Source: Calliphora vicina (Eukaryota > Arthropoda > Insecta > Diptera > Calliphoridae). From it: a stretch of 64,000 nucleotides of DNA. A model generated the notes under the pieces. It saw only the letters and a list, made by a program, of their open reading frames with translations. It ran no database searches and was not told the origin of the DNA. The DNA lies in the NCBI RefSeq assembly GCF_958450345.1, contig NC_088781.1:113787431-113851430 (forward strand), read 5' to 3'. Shown here in pieces: positions 53,671-64,000 of the stretch. A program made the position numbers and the translations under genes. Numbering within the stretch: the first letter of the stretch is position 1; each line of letters opens with the position of its first letter.

Positions 53671-54070
53671 ATCATTTTCCTTTTATTCATACTATGGAAT
53701 TTAACAACACAAAAACGTAAGGGTGTTGTAGAACCACCATCAATATGTGACAATAAAATATTTTTCTGATATAGGGGTTATATGGGGTAGGATCAATTAT
53801 GGACCGATATATAACTAGAACGTCTTAGAATCTTACGAGGACCAGGGTAAATATACATTTTCTTCAACGACCTTAATTTAATATATTTCAATCGGAATAA
53901 TATGAACACCCTTCGCTTGGTCCATATCGTGTTTTCGACAGACGGACCTACATATATAGAACGTCTTAGATCTAGAATCTTATGAAGACCAGAATATATA
54001 TTTTTTTGGTTCTACACATGGTGGTTATTATATCTGTCATCATTATATGGTTTTCCAAATCATATAAACA
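53671..54070 (-). repeat. Degenerate B-like repeat
   Basis: Contains TATGGACCGATATATAAC, two GAACGTCTTAGA blocks (53820 and 53960) and a GACAGACGGACCTACATAT tract resembling the CCGTCTGTC region of repeat B in reverse. Boundaries unclear. Confidence 0.4.
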
Positions 54071-55330
54071 ATATTTGGAACCCACGACTTATTCACCATC
54101 TAAAAGTATGTAATTGAAATATGTGTTTCTCACTAAGTTTGTTTTCTAAACTTTGACTGTGTATTCACCACAAATGTAACAAACTCAATTTATTTATACA
54201 AAACGGGCACACGAATTTACTTATGACAGCCAATATTGAAAAATGAAAGTAGATCTAGGAAAAAGTTTAAATACATTATTAGTGTTACACCTAATATAAA
54301 ACCACTAACAGTATCTCAGCCTTAAATTTAGTTTGCTATATTTGTTGACCTGTGTTATTTATTTATATTCTTCTAACTAATTTGCGTAGATGTTTGCTAT
54401 AAAAATAAAGTATTTTCCATAATTTGTGGACATTCTAGTTTTGTTTCTAAAGTTGTTTAATTGATGACAGGCAACACGTGTAACTGGATTTTCAATTTGC
54501 GGTTATTCAGAAAGAATGTTTTTTATTTTAATAATTTCATTAAGAATTATATTGAACTGTTTATTATTTAATTTACGTATTACTTCAATAGACAGTAAAA
54601 GCAACAATGTTAAATAGATGCAAATGACTATAATCATACTATTTGAGCATCAGTTTCAACACAGTAAAATAATTAATAAATGGCCATGTAAAAGCAATAT
54701 AATATGTTAAAATTTTTATTGTTTAGCAACTCCGTTTAGTAAAGCTTTTACTGTGCCTTTTAAAAAGTCAATTAGTTAAAGAAAAAATGTTTTTAAAAAT
54801 TAGATATGTAAGTAATTAGATATAATTTATACGTTCAAGTGCGCCGATAAGTTCAGTGCTAAATTCGGTTTAAACAAACAAACATAAATTTTAATAAAAG
54901 CTCACAAACTTACAAGCTTAGACACCGATTCGTCTAACTGAACGCTTGCATTTCATGTTAGCGTTGGTTGATTGCGTTAATCAGTTTCTTGTTGATTTCA
55001 CTGTACTTTTACCCATAAACTAGATTTGCTTTAATATTAATTTGCTCTTTAACATTTGACGTCATGAACACGCAAATGATTCATAGTTTAAATTTCCAGC
55101 TTTTACTTGAAATTAGCAAATTTTATAAAATTCTCTCTGGCTGTTCATCTGTATGTAAAGTAGAGTTACCATCACTGTTTGATATCAAATGATTTTAAAT
55201 TAGAGATCAAACTTCTTTACATCTTGGGTAATAATCTTGGCAACAAATTCATAAATTTATTTTTAATTTCTGAAAATACTTTATTGTCAAATTGATCTCA
55301 AATATTATTAAATTTTAATTGCATATAAAA
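54071..55330. other. AT-rich DNA, nothing recognised
   Basis: 1.26 kb with no shared repeat or coding motif. It may be single-copy. Confidence 0.4.
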
Positions 55331-55790
55331 CTAGTAAGAATGTATAGTCCGTCAAGGCCGACCATATGATACCCTACACCAATCGTATTATGGACCAATC
55401 GCCATACAACTGGGTGGCATGACTTCTGTATATATGAAACCTATTTTTGTTGAATTTTATTTGAACACCATACATTTTTAAGAAATCTATACTCATTAAA
55501 ATGATTTTCGGAAGTGGGCATTATATGGGAGCTATGACTAATTATGGACCGATCGTTATAAAATTTATAATATAAATTATTTGTATTAATTTTATTGGAA
55601 TACCAACATTTTTAAGAGATTTATGATAGTTAAAGTGATTCCAGGAAGTGGGCCTATATGGCAGCTATGACTAGTTATGGACCGATCATGACAAAATTTG
55701 GTGAGGCGAGTTCGGCTTATATAAATGATAATATTACTGAATTTGGTTTCGATATCTATATAACTAAAATATTTTTGAGAGCTTAAATAT
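55331..55790 (-). repeat. Dispersed repeat A, reverse copy, truncated
   Basis: Starts ACTAGTAAGAATGTATAGTC with CGTCAAGGCCGACCATATG and ATACCCTACACC, followed by GGACCGATCGT and GGAAGTGGGC-TATATGG blocks. It breaks off where hAT transposase coding sequence begins. Confidence 0.8.
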
Positions 55791-55795
55791 TTTTG

Positions 55796-56215
55796 GATTT
55801 CCTAGAGTGGGGCTCTGGAAAATCAATTCTTCACATTTTTTGTAAGTTATCTAACAAAACTCAATTTAAATCCTTTTCAAACGAAATTGATTTTATCTCA
55901 GATGAGGAGCTCGAACAAAATGAAAATATTTCGATTGCTCAAATGCTAAAAAATATTATTAATAAAAAACCCAAAGAACAATAACGAAACCAAGTTATAA
56001 TGTAGATTTGCAACTTGCAAAAAAATAGATCACTTTATTTCTGAAGCAACAAGAGGAAAATACTTGCAGATTTGTTATAAGTATTTGCAAACGGTTTTGC
56101 CAATATGAGAGATGTTTTTCGGCAGCAGCATATGTCGGAAACAAAATTCGTTCCAGAAAGGCAGACGAAACCATAGATGCAATAGTATGCTTTTTAGTGT
56201 CTAATAAAAATTAAT
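55796..56215 (+). pseudogene. hAT transposase C-terminal (dimerisation) domain
   Basis: A 63-codon stretch (EIDFISDEELEQNENIS, IAQMLKNIINKKPKEQ) ends at TAA 55982. In a second frame near 56085-56200: RFCQYERCFSAAAYVGNKI then RSRKADETIDAIVCFLVSN. This is the hATC signature ERxFSxAGxxxxxxRxxLxxxxxdxLxFL, with the dimerisation residues in place. The DDE core is gone and the SVESER part is corrupted (QYERC). It is a truncated relic. Confidence 0.82.
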
Positions 56216-56351
56216 TGCTAAATAAAAAATTTACTTTCAATTGTAAAAACGTAATTATTAACGTTTTTTTCTTATAATTTTCGGGATTTTAGATTTCCCG
56301 GGGATCGGGATTTAGTAAAATCCCGAAAATCAGTCCCAATTAGCATCTCTA
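55796..56351 (+). mobile_element. hAT 3' end with transposase C-terminus
   Basis: The coding remnant is followed by AAAATCCCGAAAATC-rich subterminal DNA. This includes inverted GGGATTTTAG and TAAAATCCC blocks around a CCCGGGGATCGGG core. The element ends GTCCCAATTAGCATCTCTA, which read inward is TAGAGATGCTAATTGGGAC, a hAT-type terminus. The left end is lost. Confidence 0.7.
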
Positions 56352-56384
56352 ATAACGATTCAGAATATATATGTATATATATAC

Positions 56385-56475
56385 TTTGTGGGGTCGCAAA
56401 TGAAAAATGTAGAAATTACAAACGGTATGACAAACTTATATATACCCTTGCCACTCATGGTGAAGGGTATAAAAA
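56385..56475 (-). repeat. Dispersed repeat B, terminal fragment
   Basis: Minus strand: ATACCCTTCACC, AGTGGCAAGGGTATATATAA, GTTTGTCATACCGTTTGTAA, then GCGACCCCACAAAGTATATA. It matches the fragment at 137-236. Confidence 0.8.
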
Positions 56476-57501
56476 CAGGAGTTAGGACCATTCTATATTA
56501 ATTTAACGATATATAGTATAATTCCTCTCCCCAGTAGATTAAAAGAGATAAACCGTGCCGTCCAAAATTAACCTCCTGTCCGCAATACAAACGTTGAACA
56601 AATTATCATTTCTTCGGCAAAAACATAAATAATTTTTTTTCAACTAAAATAATATTTGGATTTTTTCCATATTATTGAAGAAATGTCCTCAGCTTAATGA
56701 TAATATTCTAGAGTTACAGTAATCTACACTCAGGAGTAGAAATTGTTCGATTGTGGAGTGAAATGCATAGAGATAGCCAAATTTGAAATCAAATAAATAC
56801 TAAAGAGAAAGAAATAAAATTTGCTGCAGAGTGGAGTACTCCATCATTGTAAACGCATCTTTATGCTCGAAAAAGCTGAAATTTACTATATTTTAATAGA
56901 AAACCTAAAAAACAAACTTTGTGTTTGAAAGGTACATTTTCTATCACTCTTTCTTGCATTGCTTATGCTATTTCGGAAATTTGTTATGTAATGTTGATTC
57001 GCAAATCTTGAATCATATCTAGCTTATCAAGGAATTCTCTTGACTTCACATATCCCAAAAAAAATCTAAAAAATATAGTCGGTCAAGCCTAATTTTATGG
57101 AAGTTTTTTCGAAATTCCGCCCTGTTCTTTGAGCACAAGTTTACATTGATAGCCATCCAGACGGACAGGCGGTCATCGTTAAACTCTCACTCAGAAACTG
57201 ATAAAACAAAATACCATTACCGCAATAAACCAACTTAGCCTAACCGATGGAACACATTCACCATAAGCTTTGGTGAGCAATCGGTGTGCTTTAGCGGAAC
57301 TTTTTTCAAATTAAAGAAGTAAAACCGAACTTCCCGCATATGACGTTTTGTTGGCACAAAATTGTACATTTTTGAACCAAAATATAATGTTCAATAACAA
57401 AGTGACAAATTATACATTTTCGAAGCAGAAAAAAAACTGTGTTGTTTAATGTACAATAACAAAGTGAGAATAAACAAGCTATATTCGGCTGTTCCGAATC
57501 T
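56476..57501. other. AT-rich DNA, nothing certain
   Basis: 57070-57230 has a worn ATAGTCGGTCAAGCC block and a CAGACGGACAGGCGGTCATC tract, probably a decayed A copy in reverse. GTACAATAACAAAGTGA wording recurs near 57390 and 57450. Confidence 0.35.
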
Positions 57502-57877
57502 TATATACCCTTCACCAAATTTTACTTTAAAATACAAATTTTAGATATTTTTAGGTAAACAAAAATTTTTTTTCCAACGATGTTTTTTTAATTTTTTGCA
57601 TTTTTTTTTAAATGTTTTAATTTTTATTTTTTTTTAAATTTAAAAAAATATTTTCAAAAATAGGTCAGAAATCGAGATTTTCCTGGTTTTTTCCTCATAT
57701 CTCAGCCATTTGTGGACTGATTTTGCTGATAGAAAACTTTTTGAAAACATGTCTGACAGAATAATTGAAGATTTGGATCCCGAATATATCCGGGGTAATC
57801 AGAAAATTGATTTCAACACATATACAGACGGAGAGACAAACAGACAGACACCTTCTCACGAAGGTGAAGGGTATAAA
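57502..57877 (-). repeat. Dispersed repeat B-like element bounded by inverted TATACCCTTCACC
   Basis: Left edge TATACCCTTCACC, right edge GGTGAAGGGTATA, exact reverse complements 376 bp apart. The inner right side carries ACAGACGGAGAGACAAACAG and the left side is poly-T/A rich. Read on the minus strand it resembles B after its CCGTCTGTC tract. Confidence 0.7.
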
Positions 57878-58149
57878 AATGACATATAAGTTATTAACAA
57901 CAAAAATCTTGTTCAAAAGATACGCAAAAGATCTTTTATAAATCCCGCATTTTTAAGACAAACACCCAATGTGAATTACGCTCAAAAATTAGCTTTGTTC
58001 GAATATATTTCTAGTAAAACTAGTAAAATAAGAGAAAAATATAAATTTTCCATGCAAAAAGTAGTAAAGAAAAAAAATGTTGCTGTTCAAATGTCTGTTA
58101 GATTTTAAAGTTTTTTGTGTACGAGAATGGAAAAAACAAGTGCTGAATC

Positions 58150-58556
58150 TTATATACTCTTCACCAAACTAAATTTAATTTTTTTTTTCAAAATTGTTTT
58201 TGAAAATTTAAAAACAATTTTTTTTTAAAATTTGTTAAAAAATTAATTTTCGAAATTTTTTTTTTAATTTATTAATGAAAAAAAATTATGACAAAAAAAT
58301 TTTTTTTCGTAAAAAAAACCAAGTTACAAAATATTTTTCCCGATTTTGACCCATTGTAGGTCCAAAATACTATAGCTTTATATACATCGTTTTTGCCTTA
58401 TATCTCAACCATCTGTGATGATTGATGTATCAATCATGTTTTTAAGATATTTGGGGGCTACAGAAACTTGATTTCAACATATAGACGGGCAGGCGGATAG
58501 AAGAACAGACGGACATGGCTATATATAACGATCTGTCACTCATGGTGAAGGGTATA
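58150..58556 (-). repeat. Second B-like element bounded by inverted TATAC(C/T)CTTCACC
   Basis: Left edge TATATACTCTTCACC, right edge GGTGAAGGGTATA. The inside repeats the arrangement of 57502-57877: poly-A/T left half, then ATATCTCAACCATCTGTG, GATTTCAACATATAGACGGG and CAGACGGACATGG. About 407 bp. Confidence 0.7.
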
Positions 58557-58789
58557 ACTAGTAAAACTAGTGAAAAATATTGTGTAAACGAACACACTTA
58601 TTATTTTATAACTGAGCGATTATCATACATGTATTTAAAATACATTTTCAGTACGTGTTTCTGAACCAGGCCCTATTTTTTTATGAAAAAATACTAAATT
58701 ATTCAATTTTGATTATTATAGAGAATAGATTTTCAATATTACATTGAAATATACATATTTGAATAAAATTTCTGTCTACTACTATATTA

Positions 58790-59406
58790 TTAAAGATCCC
58801 GCCGCCAAACAAGCAAGTGGGTAACTCTTAAACAACCACAACAAGTTTAGAGTACTAAAGCTCAAAGCTTTTCTACATCAAAACTAAGCTTAGAGAGTAG
58901 CTTGATAAAAATCAACAATTTAGTGTTAACTCGTCTCTAAGATCGTGCGGTTGTGGTTGCTACAGCAGTGCGAGTAGCGTATGTGAACTAATCGGCGTGT
59001 GAAAAAATACACGTATAAAAAGAAACAACAACAAAATAAATAAAAATAAAACGCATACTAGTTGCTACAATCTTGTCTTATCATCATCAACTTCATTAGC
59101 ATACAGAACGAGATTTTGTTTTTATTTAATACAAATTGTATTAATCTAATATTATTTTTTAATTTTTGAAAAGATTTCTCATATTTTCCACTCATAAATA
59201 CCGGGAATTAGAATAAAAAATTTATTTTAATCTATACAAATCTATAAATTGAGTTGAAAGCAGTTAAATTTCAATCACTGTGTTTTTGTTTGTGTGGTGT
59301 GAAAATACTTCTAGACATACATACAAATCAAATCAACTCAAATCAATTAATTGAGCTATAAACAAAAAATAACAACAACAATTACAATGTTAATTTATAA
59401 CAAAGG
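58790..59406 (+). promoter_or_regulatory. Candidate host promoter, 5' leader and first coding exon
   Basis: Between 58940 and 58990 the CpG and GC content rise. TATAAAAAG lies at 59014-59022. It is followed by a long CAACAACAA/AAATAAAA-rich leader-like stretch typical of fly 5' UTRs. At 59387 ATG sits in ATTACAATG, reads MLIYNK, and meets CAAAG|GTGAGA at 59405/59406, a near-consensus 5' splice donor in frame. No transposon text occurs here. Everything is inferred from composition and signals; there is no protein homology because the exon would encode only six residues. Confidence 0.3.
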
Positions 59407-60204
59407 TGAGAACTAGTTACAAATTAATAAAGGTTATTTGCTGATTTTTTTATTTAAAATAAAAACAACTTAGTCATCATCATAAAATATTAAATCATTT
59501 AAAAAAATACCCGAAAAAAAACTTATATTTGTATGATTGTGTGTACGTATATAAGTTAAAAACAAAAGCCATAAAATAAATATATAAATAATTTGTGTGA
59601 TTATTGATCAGATTTTTTGCATCCATTTGTGTTAATGTTTTACGTTTTTTATTTAACCTGTATAGCATTGAAAAAACCCAAAAATAATATTTCCAAATTT
59701 ATTTATCTGTGTGTTTATATTTTAACTACCTGTCTGTCAGCCTTTGTCTGTATACCGTTAAATGTCATTGTCGAATAATTAGAAGATGTTGTTTTTAAAA
59801 ATGTTTGCCGTTATCTTTGTTTACGATTTATGGGAATTAAAAACATTAGTGACAAACTTCTTACTAGTCCTAAGACAAGTTAAAGATGGATGTGTCTTAT
59901 TGTATATATTCGGCATATTTCTGGTTCAGCCATATTTTACAGACTGTTTGAAATGTGTCAATTACTCTCAACATAACAATGTTTAAAGTGACAAGTTACT
60001 TTGTTGTACATTTTTTTATAGACCGTTCCCTATCCCGAAGAACCAGTCACGTGACTAGTTCTGTGTCTCTTTACTTTCATCTATGCTTGAATCTTTTTTC
60101 AGTTTAGAATTCAAGTATTCAAGAAACTGCCGGCAGTAAATCTCCTCGAAATTTATAATTATTAGCATGACTTGAAATGTTGTTCCACCAAATAAGTATC
60201 ATAC
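59407..60204. other. AT-rich DNA, possibly intronic
   Basis: No repeats shared with the rest. An open frame at 59786-59986 is hydrophobic and cysteine-poor until its end, with no recognised family. Confidence 0.35.
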
Positions 60205-60345
60205 AGCCAGCTATTTAAGACAAATACTTGACAAATACTACATCAACTGAATTTTAAGTGCGATAGAGCCAAAACAAAAGGACCTAAGGGTTTGAAATTT
60301 ATTATTAATATTTCTAGTTTCTCAAAAATATTCGGATACATATTC
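60205..60345 (-). repeat. Partial copy of the 43657-44362 MITE
   Basis: CAGCCAGCTATTTAAGACAAA, TACTTGAC, AACTGAATTTTAAGTGCG, CCAAAACAAAAG and AAATTTATTATTAATATTTC match the right half of that MITE reverse-complemented. The nested 196-bp MITE is absent. Confidence 0.75.
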
Positions 60346-61224
60346 CGTAGCAAAACTCGCTGATTCAACGTTTTAATCATTCTGTTTGAAGTGTGCTAAT
60401 TTCTAAATTGTTAAGATCTTAATTACTGAACTTTTACTACTGGAAGCGAGGTAAAACTGCTTTATCCTCTGTGCTGAAAACACCAGGTCAACTTCATTTT
60501 ACATTCAAAACTTCAAAGAGAATGATAATAGAAGAAACCCTGAATGGACTGTTAAGTCTGCGGTGGGAGATTAATTACAGAACCAACTTTTACACCCCAA
60601 AACCGTTCTGTAAGCAAGGAAAGACAATTAATAAAATTTATCCACACCTAATTTCCATCCGTGTGGAGATTAAAATTGAAAAGTAAAATTATGATTATCA
60701 AAACGCCTTGGGAAAAATTGAAGATGATATAATGACCTACAATTTAATGCTATGATCTTGTATAATAATAATATTGATCACGATATGTAGAAAATTAATG
60801 CAGAATACATTTTTTTTTCACATTGAAGGTGAAGATTTCACCTTATCAGTTTAGAAATTCAAATTTTTATTTTCTAAAGCTTTTAAAAAATTATTAAAAT
60901 TACTGTTTTACTATTATTACCATAACTTTAAATAAATATTTAAATATCAAAATATAGAAAAGTAGAATTATAAAATTCCCTTGTGGGCTATACTATGCTG
61001 TAAAACTCGTTCGATGATATATGATTTGTAGCAAAACTCGTTTGTTTCGAATACTGGTTGCAAAACTCGTTCGTTCCAAACGTTTATCTATTACTTCTCT
61101 ATGTTGCAGATTATTTGAATTTTTCAACTGTTGAGTTTTAGTCAAGAATGGAGTAACATCTAAGAATTTAAAGCATTCACCTAACTTGGTCCATTTAATC
61201 AGCCGCTACCTGTTTTTCGCTTTT
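60346..61224. other. AT-rich DNA, nothing recognised
   Basis: Three short GCAAAACTCGTT phrases at 60350, 61030 and 61060 are the only local repetition. The open frame at 60471-60686 has no known motif. Confidence 0.4.
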
Positions 61225-61675
61225 GCCCAAAATTCGGTTTATGTATAAACAAGTTAAGCCCTACACAGAATTTTTTTCTCAATTAGTTATGAACCGATCG
61301 CTATCAATTTGGGTCGTGTGAATTATTTCTATATCAAACTTATTTCTGTTGAATTTTATGTGGATAATAAAATTTTTAAGAGATCTATGCTCGGTAATGT
61401 GGACCTATGATCAATTATAGGTAGTGGGTTTGCAAGATAGCTATTAGGAACCCATGTTTCTATATGAAACTAATGTTCGATAAATTTTATTTATGCAGAT
61501 ACCAACAGTTTTAAGATACTTCTTTTTGTTTGGGGGGTAGGTCAAATAATGAACCGGTTTCAACCAGTTTAAATGGGCATCGTCCATAACCGAAGAAAAT
61601 GTATATAACAAATTTCATAGAAATATCTTCAAAATTAAATCGACTCAAAAAGTGATTCTAAGTTGTTCCCCAATA
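61225..61675 (-). repeat. Dispersed repeat A, reverse, degenerate
   Basis: AACAAGTTAAGCCCTACACAG, GAACCGATCGCTATCAATTTG, TTTTTAAGAGATCTATGC and AGTGATTCTAAGTTG (the AACTTAGAATCACT block reversed) follow A order. The hairpin end is missing. Confidence 0.7.
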
Positions 61676-61939
61676 AGCACCAACGCCACACAAAATTCAA
61701 GCACTTGAACATTTTGTTGGAATTTGACTTGAATGCAAATTTAATTATACTTTAAACTTGAAAAATATTTGAACAAATTTAATATTTTCAAACAAAAAAC
61801 ATATGGCTTGAATTTATGTTTCCTTTTTACTGGAGAATGCTATTGAAATAAAGTGTAATACAACTGTAATTCAATTGCTTGACTATAATTCCAGGCTTAA
61901 TTCCAAATATTGAAAATTTTGACCTTCGACTTTCACGAT
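61676..61939. other. AT-rich spacer
   Basis: TTCAAGCACTTGAA palindrome near 61698; otherwise nothing recognised. Confidence 0.35.
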
Positions 61940-62079
61940 TTAAGGTTTAACGTTTTCAATTTCAGTAAAACATTCAGAGTATATTTAGAATTATCTGGAC
62001 TATAATATTCTGAATAGGTTTTACTTAAAACTCATAACGGTAAGGAAATAGAGCTCATTCGCCAAAACATTACCAAGTA

Positions 62080-63378
62080 AGGAGTGAGATCGAAAAATTC
62101 TTAACATACATATATGTTTATAAAAAAGAAACCACTAAACTTACAGCTTTAATTTTTTTTTTATTTGATTGAAATTATTATTACAATTTACAAAAAAAAT
62201 TATTTTTATAGTTTTAATCACTAGTGATGAAATTTTGAACCTTTTTCGGAAACCCTTCCATTAACGTTTTTATAGTGCTTTCTGTCACTTTGCTCGAACA
62301 TGTAGTCCATCTCCGTTTAAAATCTACCACACTTTTGGACACCTTTTTTGTACTCTTCAATTCTCTTTTAACAAGAGCCCAATATCTCTCCACTGGCCTT
62401 AGCTCCGGGCAGTTTGGAGGATTTGCCTCTCTTGGTACAAATACCACATTATTGTTCTTGTACCACTCAAGGGCTTGTTTGCCATAGTGACAGGATGCCA
62501 AGTCAGGCCAAAAATAAGTGGACACATTATGAAGTCTTATGAATGGAAGCAGCCTTTTTTGTAAACATTCCTTGATGTAAATTTCGGTATTTATAGAGCC
62601 CGTTGTAACAAATGAGTGGCTTCTTTTGCCGCAACTGCATATTGCTTGCCATACCAAGAACTTTCTGGGAAATTTTGTCTGCTTTTGGGTCCTAAACTTT
62701 TCTTCAACATTCCCTCGAGCATCAGCAACATAAAATTTTTGACCTGGAAGTTGCGAAAAATCTGCCAGAACATACGTTTCGTCATCCATTATGCAGCAAG
62801 AATATTTTTTTATAAAACTTGACTTCAATTTCCGTGCTCTGTTTTTGGCCTCTAAATTTTTAGTAGCGTTCCTGTCAGGAACTTTTTGAGCCTTGTATGT
62901 TTTTAAACCTGCATTAGCTTTAACTTTTCGTACCAAATAGTCCGAGCACTGAGCTAACCGGGCTGCTTTCCTACCGGATGTGTTGGGAGCTCTTTTGAAA
63001 ATGCGTTCTATTTTTTTGGCTTTAGAAACATCATGTGGACCATTCCTTCTACCTGAACCAGGTTTTCTATCAACTGACAAGTTCTCCCGGTACTGTTTAA
63101 TAACATTGGAAACAGTTTGACGGCAGACCTTTGTATGCTTGGCCAACTTTTTGTAAGACCAAGTTGGGTTTTGTTGAAAATATTTAATAATTTCAGTACG
63201 CACTTTTTTCTGGTCACTCATTTTAATCAGATTAACAAAAAAATTAATATAATTGACATTACACATAATAACTGACATGTTTTTCAAAGGTAACTTGATC
63301 AAAAAAAAAATTCAAATAATACTTGGGTTAAAAAATGTAATGAAAAACGTGTGTTAAGAATTTTTCGATCTCACTCCT
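62080..63378 (-). mobile_element. Complete DD37E mariner-like transposon, 1299 bp
   Basis: The ends AGGAGTGAGATCGAAAAATT and AATTTTTCGATCTCACTCCT are exact inverted repeats continuing into CTTAACA (27 bp). TA lies outside both (62078-62079 and 63379-63380). The length and the single intact transposase gene are typical of an autonomous Tc1/mariner superfamily member. Perfect termini, an unbroken frame and an identifiable empty site suggest a relatively recent insertion. Confidence 0.93.
62214..63221 (-). CDS. DD37E Tc1/mariner-superfamily transposase, intact
   Basis: The frame extends up to 63302, but the ATG at 63221 (MSDQKK, 335 residues) is the likely start: the upstream 27 residues are low-complexity and match no family feature. 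The enzyme cuts and pastes its element at TA. Residues about 9-45 (EIIKYFQQNPTWSYKKLAKH, TVSNVIKQY) form the first helix-turn-helix, GSGRRNG at 55-61 the linker, and about 65-105 the second DNA-binding unit (ARLAQCSDYLVRKVK). The catalytic residues are Asp147 (IMDDETYV), Asp240 (YFWPDLASCHYGK) and Glu278 (CPELRPVERYW). Between Asp240 and Glu278 lie 37 residues, so this is DD37E, as in the ITmD37E elements known from mosquitoes, and not the DD34E of the relic at 2758. A basic run (NRARKLKSS) may serve nuclear import. No stop, frameshift or missing catalytic residue is seen. It lies inside perfect inverted repeats. Confidence 0.92.
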   Translation of the reverse strand: MSDQKKVRTEIIKYFQQNPTWSYKKLAKHTKVCRQTVSNVIKQYRENLSVDRKPGSGRRNGPHDVSKAKKIERIFKRAPNTSGRKAARLAQCSDYLVRKVKANAGLKTYKAQKVPDRNATKNLEAKNRARKLKSSFIKKYSCCIMDDETYVLADFSQLPGQKFYVADARGNVEEKFRTQKQTKFPRKFLVWQAICSCGKRSHSFVTTGSINTEIYIKECLQKRLLPFIRLHNVSTYFWPDLASCHYGKQALEWYKNNNVVFVPREANPPNCPELRPVERYWALVKRELKSTKKVSKSVVDFKRRWTTCSSKVTESTIKTLMEGFPKKVQNFITSD

Positions 63379-64000
63379 TAATTGGTTTTTCTCGAAAATC
63401 TCCAAATTTAAATCGCAGATACGAAAAAACTATAAGAGATATTTTCATAATTTTTTCACATTTTTATTTCCTATTATATTCTCGATAAATCCCAATGAGA
63501 TGATCAAAAAATTCTGAAATTCGTTTAACAAAATTTTTAAAAATATGAAAATGGAGTTTTGAAACTGCCATTAAAAAAATTTTATTTTTTTGGTCATACT
63601 AGCGAATAGGTTGACGGTATCCTAAGAAGACAAAAACTCATATACGAGTAAATATGGATATATTTTAAGTAAAAAATTAGCTTTTATTTTAATATTTATC
63701 AAAATATATTAATTTTGTTCCTACATTTCTTGTTCTATTTGCCTGAGACACGTTAATGGCCTGGTGAATTTTTAATAACTATAACATTTTTTGACCAATT
63801 TCTGTTTTTTATGTCTCATTAGAACGACAATTACGTACACATTTAAATTTTTTTAAATTAAATTGCAAAAGTATTTTTTTAATGGCAAAATTTTTACAAA
63901 AACTGAAAAAAATGCATTTTTCCCCTTTATAAATGCATCTCAAAACTTCAGAGGGCTTGCGGCACGTCTTAACCCCAACCGATTTACCTAACATTTTTTC

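Larger units (their letters stand above)
61940..64000 (-). repeat. Dispersed repeat F, copy 3, split by a transposon and running off the window
   Basis: The reverse complement of copy 1 (13985-14880). 61940-62077 matches 14645-14830 and 63381-63990 matches 14030-14640. Joining across the insertion restores GAGAAAAACCAAT-TA-CTTGGTAATGTTTTGGCG, against GAGAAAAACTAATTTTTTGG-CCATATTTTGGCG in copy 1. The sequence continues beyond the end. Confidence 0.85.

Noticed and set aside
57590..58320. Long poly-T/A stretches as matrix attachment sites
   Set aside because: They are the low-complexity half of the B-like repeats; no independent evidence.

Overview
The window is about 64 kb of very AT-rich eukaryotic DNA with no intact host gene that I can recognise. 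Its contents point to a higher (schizophoran, probably calyptrate-like) fly. There are many degenerate relics of Tc1/mariner, piggyBac, hAT, Helitron and non-LTR elements. There are also two abundant dispersed repeat families whose ends carry the hairpin-forming motif TATACCCT(A/T)CACC, and stretches resembling fly 5' leaders. The taxon is an inference from repeat style, not from a marker gene.

Layout. 1-6.5 kb: a small inverted-repeat element, a Tc1 (DD34E) element with complete terminal repeats that has itself been hit by dispersed repeat 'A', then non-LTR reverse transcriptase and RNase H relics. 6.5-17 kb: the end of a Helitron on the minus strand, two copies of a 247-bp MITE, a THAP zinc-finger ORF, an internally deleted non-LTR element, repeat 'F', and a Helitron N-domain relic split by a hAT-like element. 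17-22 kb: a large fold-back element carrying a tRNA-like core, a piggyBac transposase pseudogene, a nearly perfect 100-bp inverted duplication, a Helitron helicase scrap and a 4 x 113-bp minisatellite. 24.6-27.5 kb: dispersed repeat B/A containing a hAT insertion with a perfect 8-bp target duplication. 28.5-38 kb: non-LTR fragments, a piggyBac derivative with TTAA ends, mariner relics and a MITE. 39-44.4 kb: a hAT MITE with an 8-bp duplication, dispersed repeats, a fold-back rich in ACCGGTT, and one MITE inside another. 44.8-49.7 kb: two Helitron relics; the first carries a 1.25-kb foreign segment with a 282-residue antisense open frame, the most unusual object here. 50.4-53 kb: three adjacent inverted-repeat elements. 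53-61.7 kb: more A/B repeats, a hAT transposase C-terminus, and a candidate host promoter and first exon near 59 kb. 61.9-64 kb: repeat F split by a complete DD37E mariner-like transposon, the only intact known-family gene in the window.

No operons or pathways exist here. The relations between features are nesting relations: they give a relative order of insertions and make the window look like old, gene-poor, transposon-laden DNA (intergenic, intronic or pericentromeric). All protein calls rest on motif recognition by eye; no database search was run.
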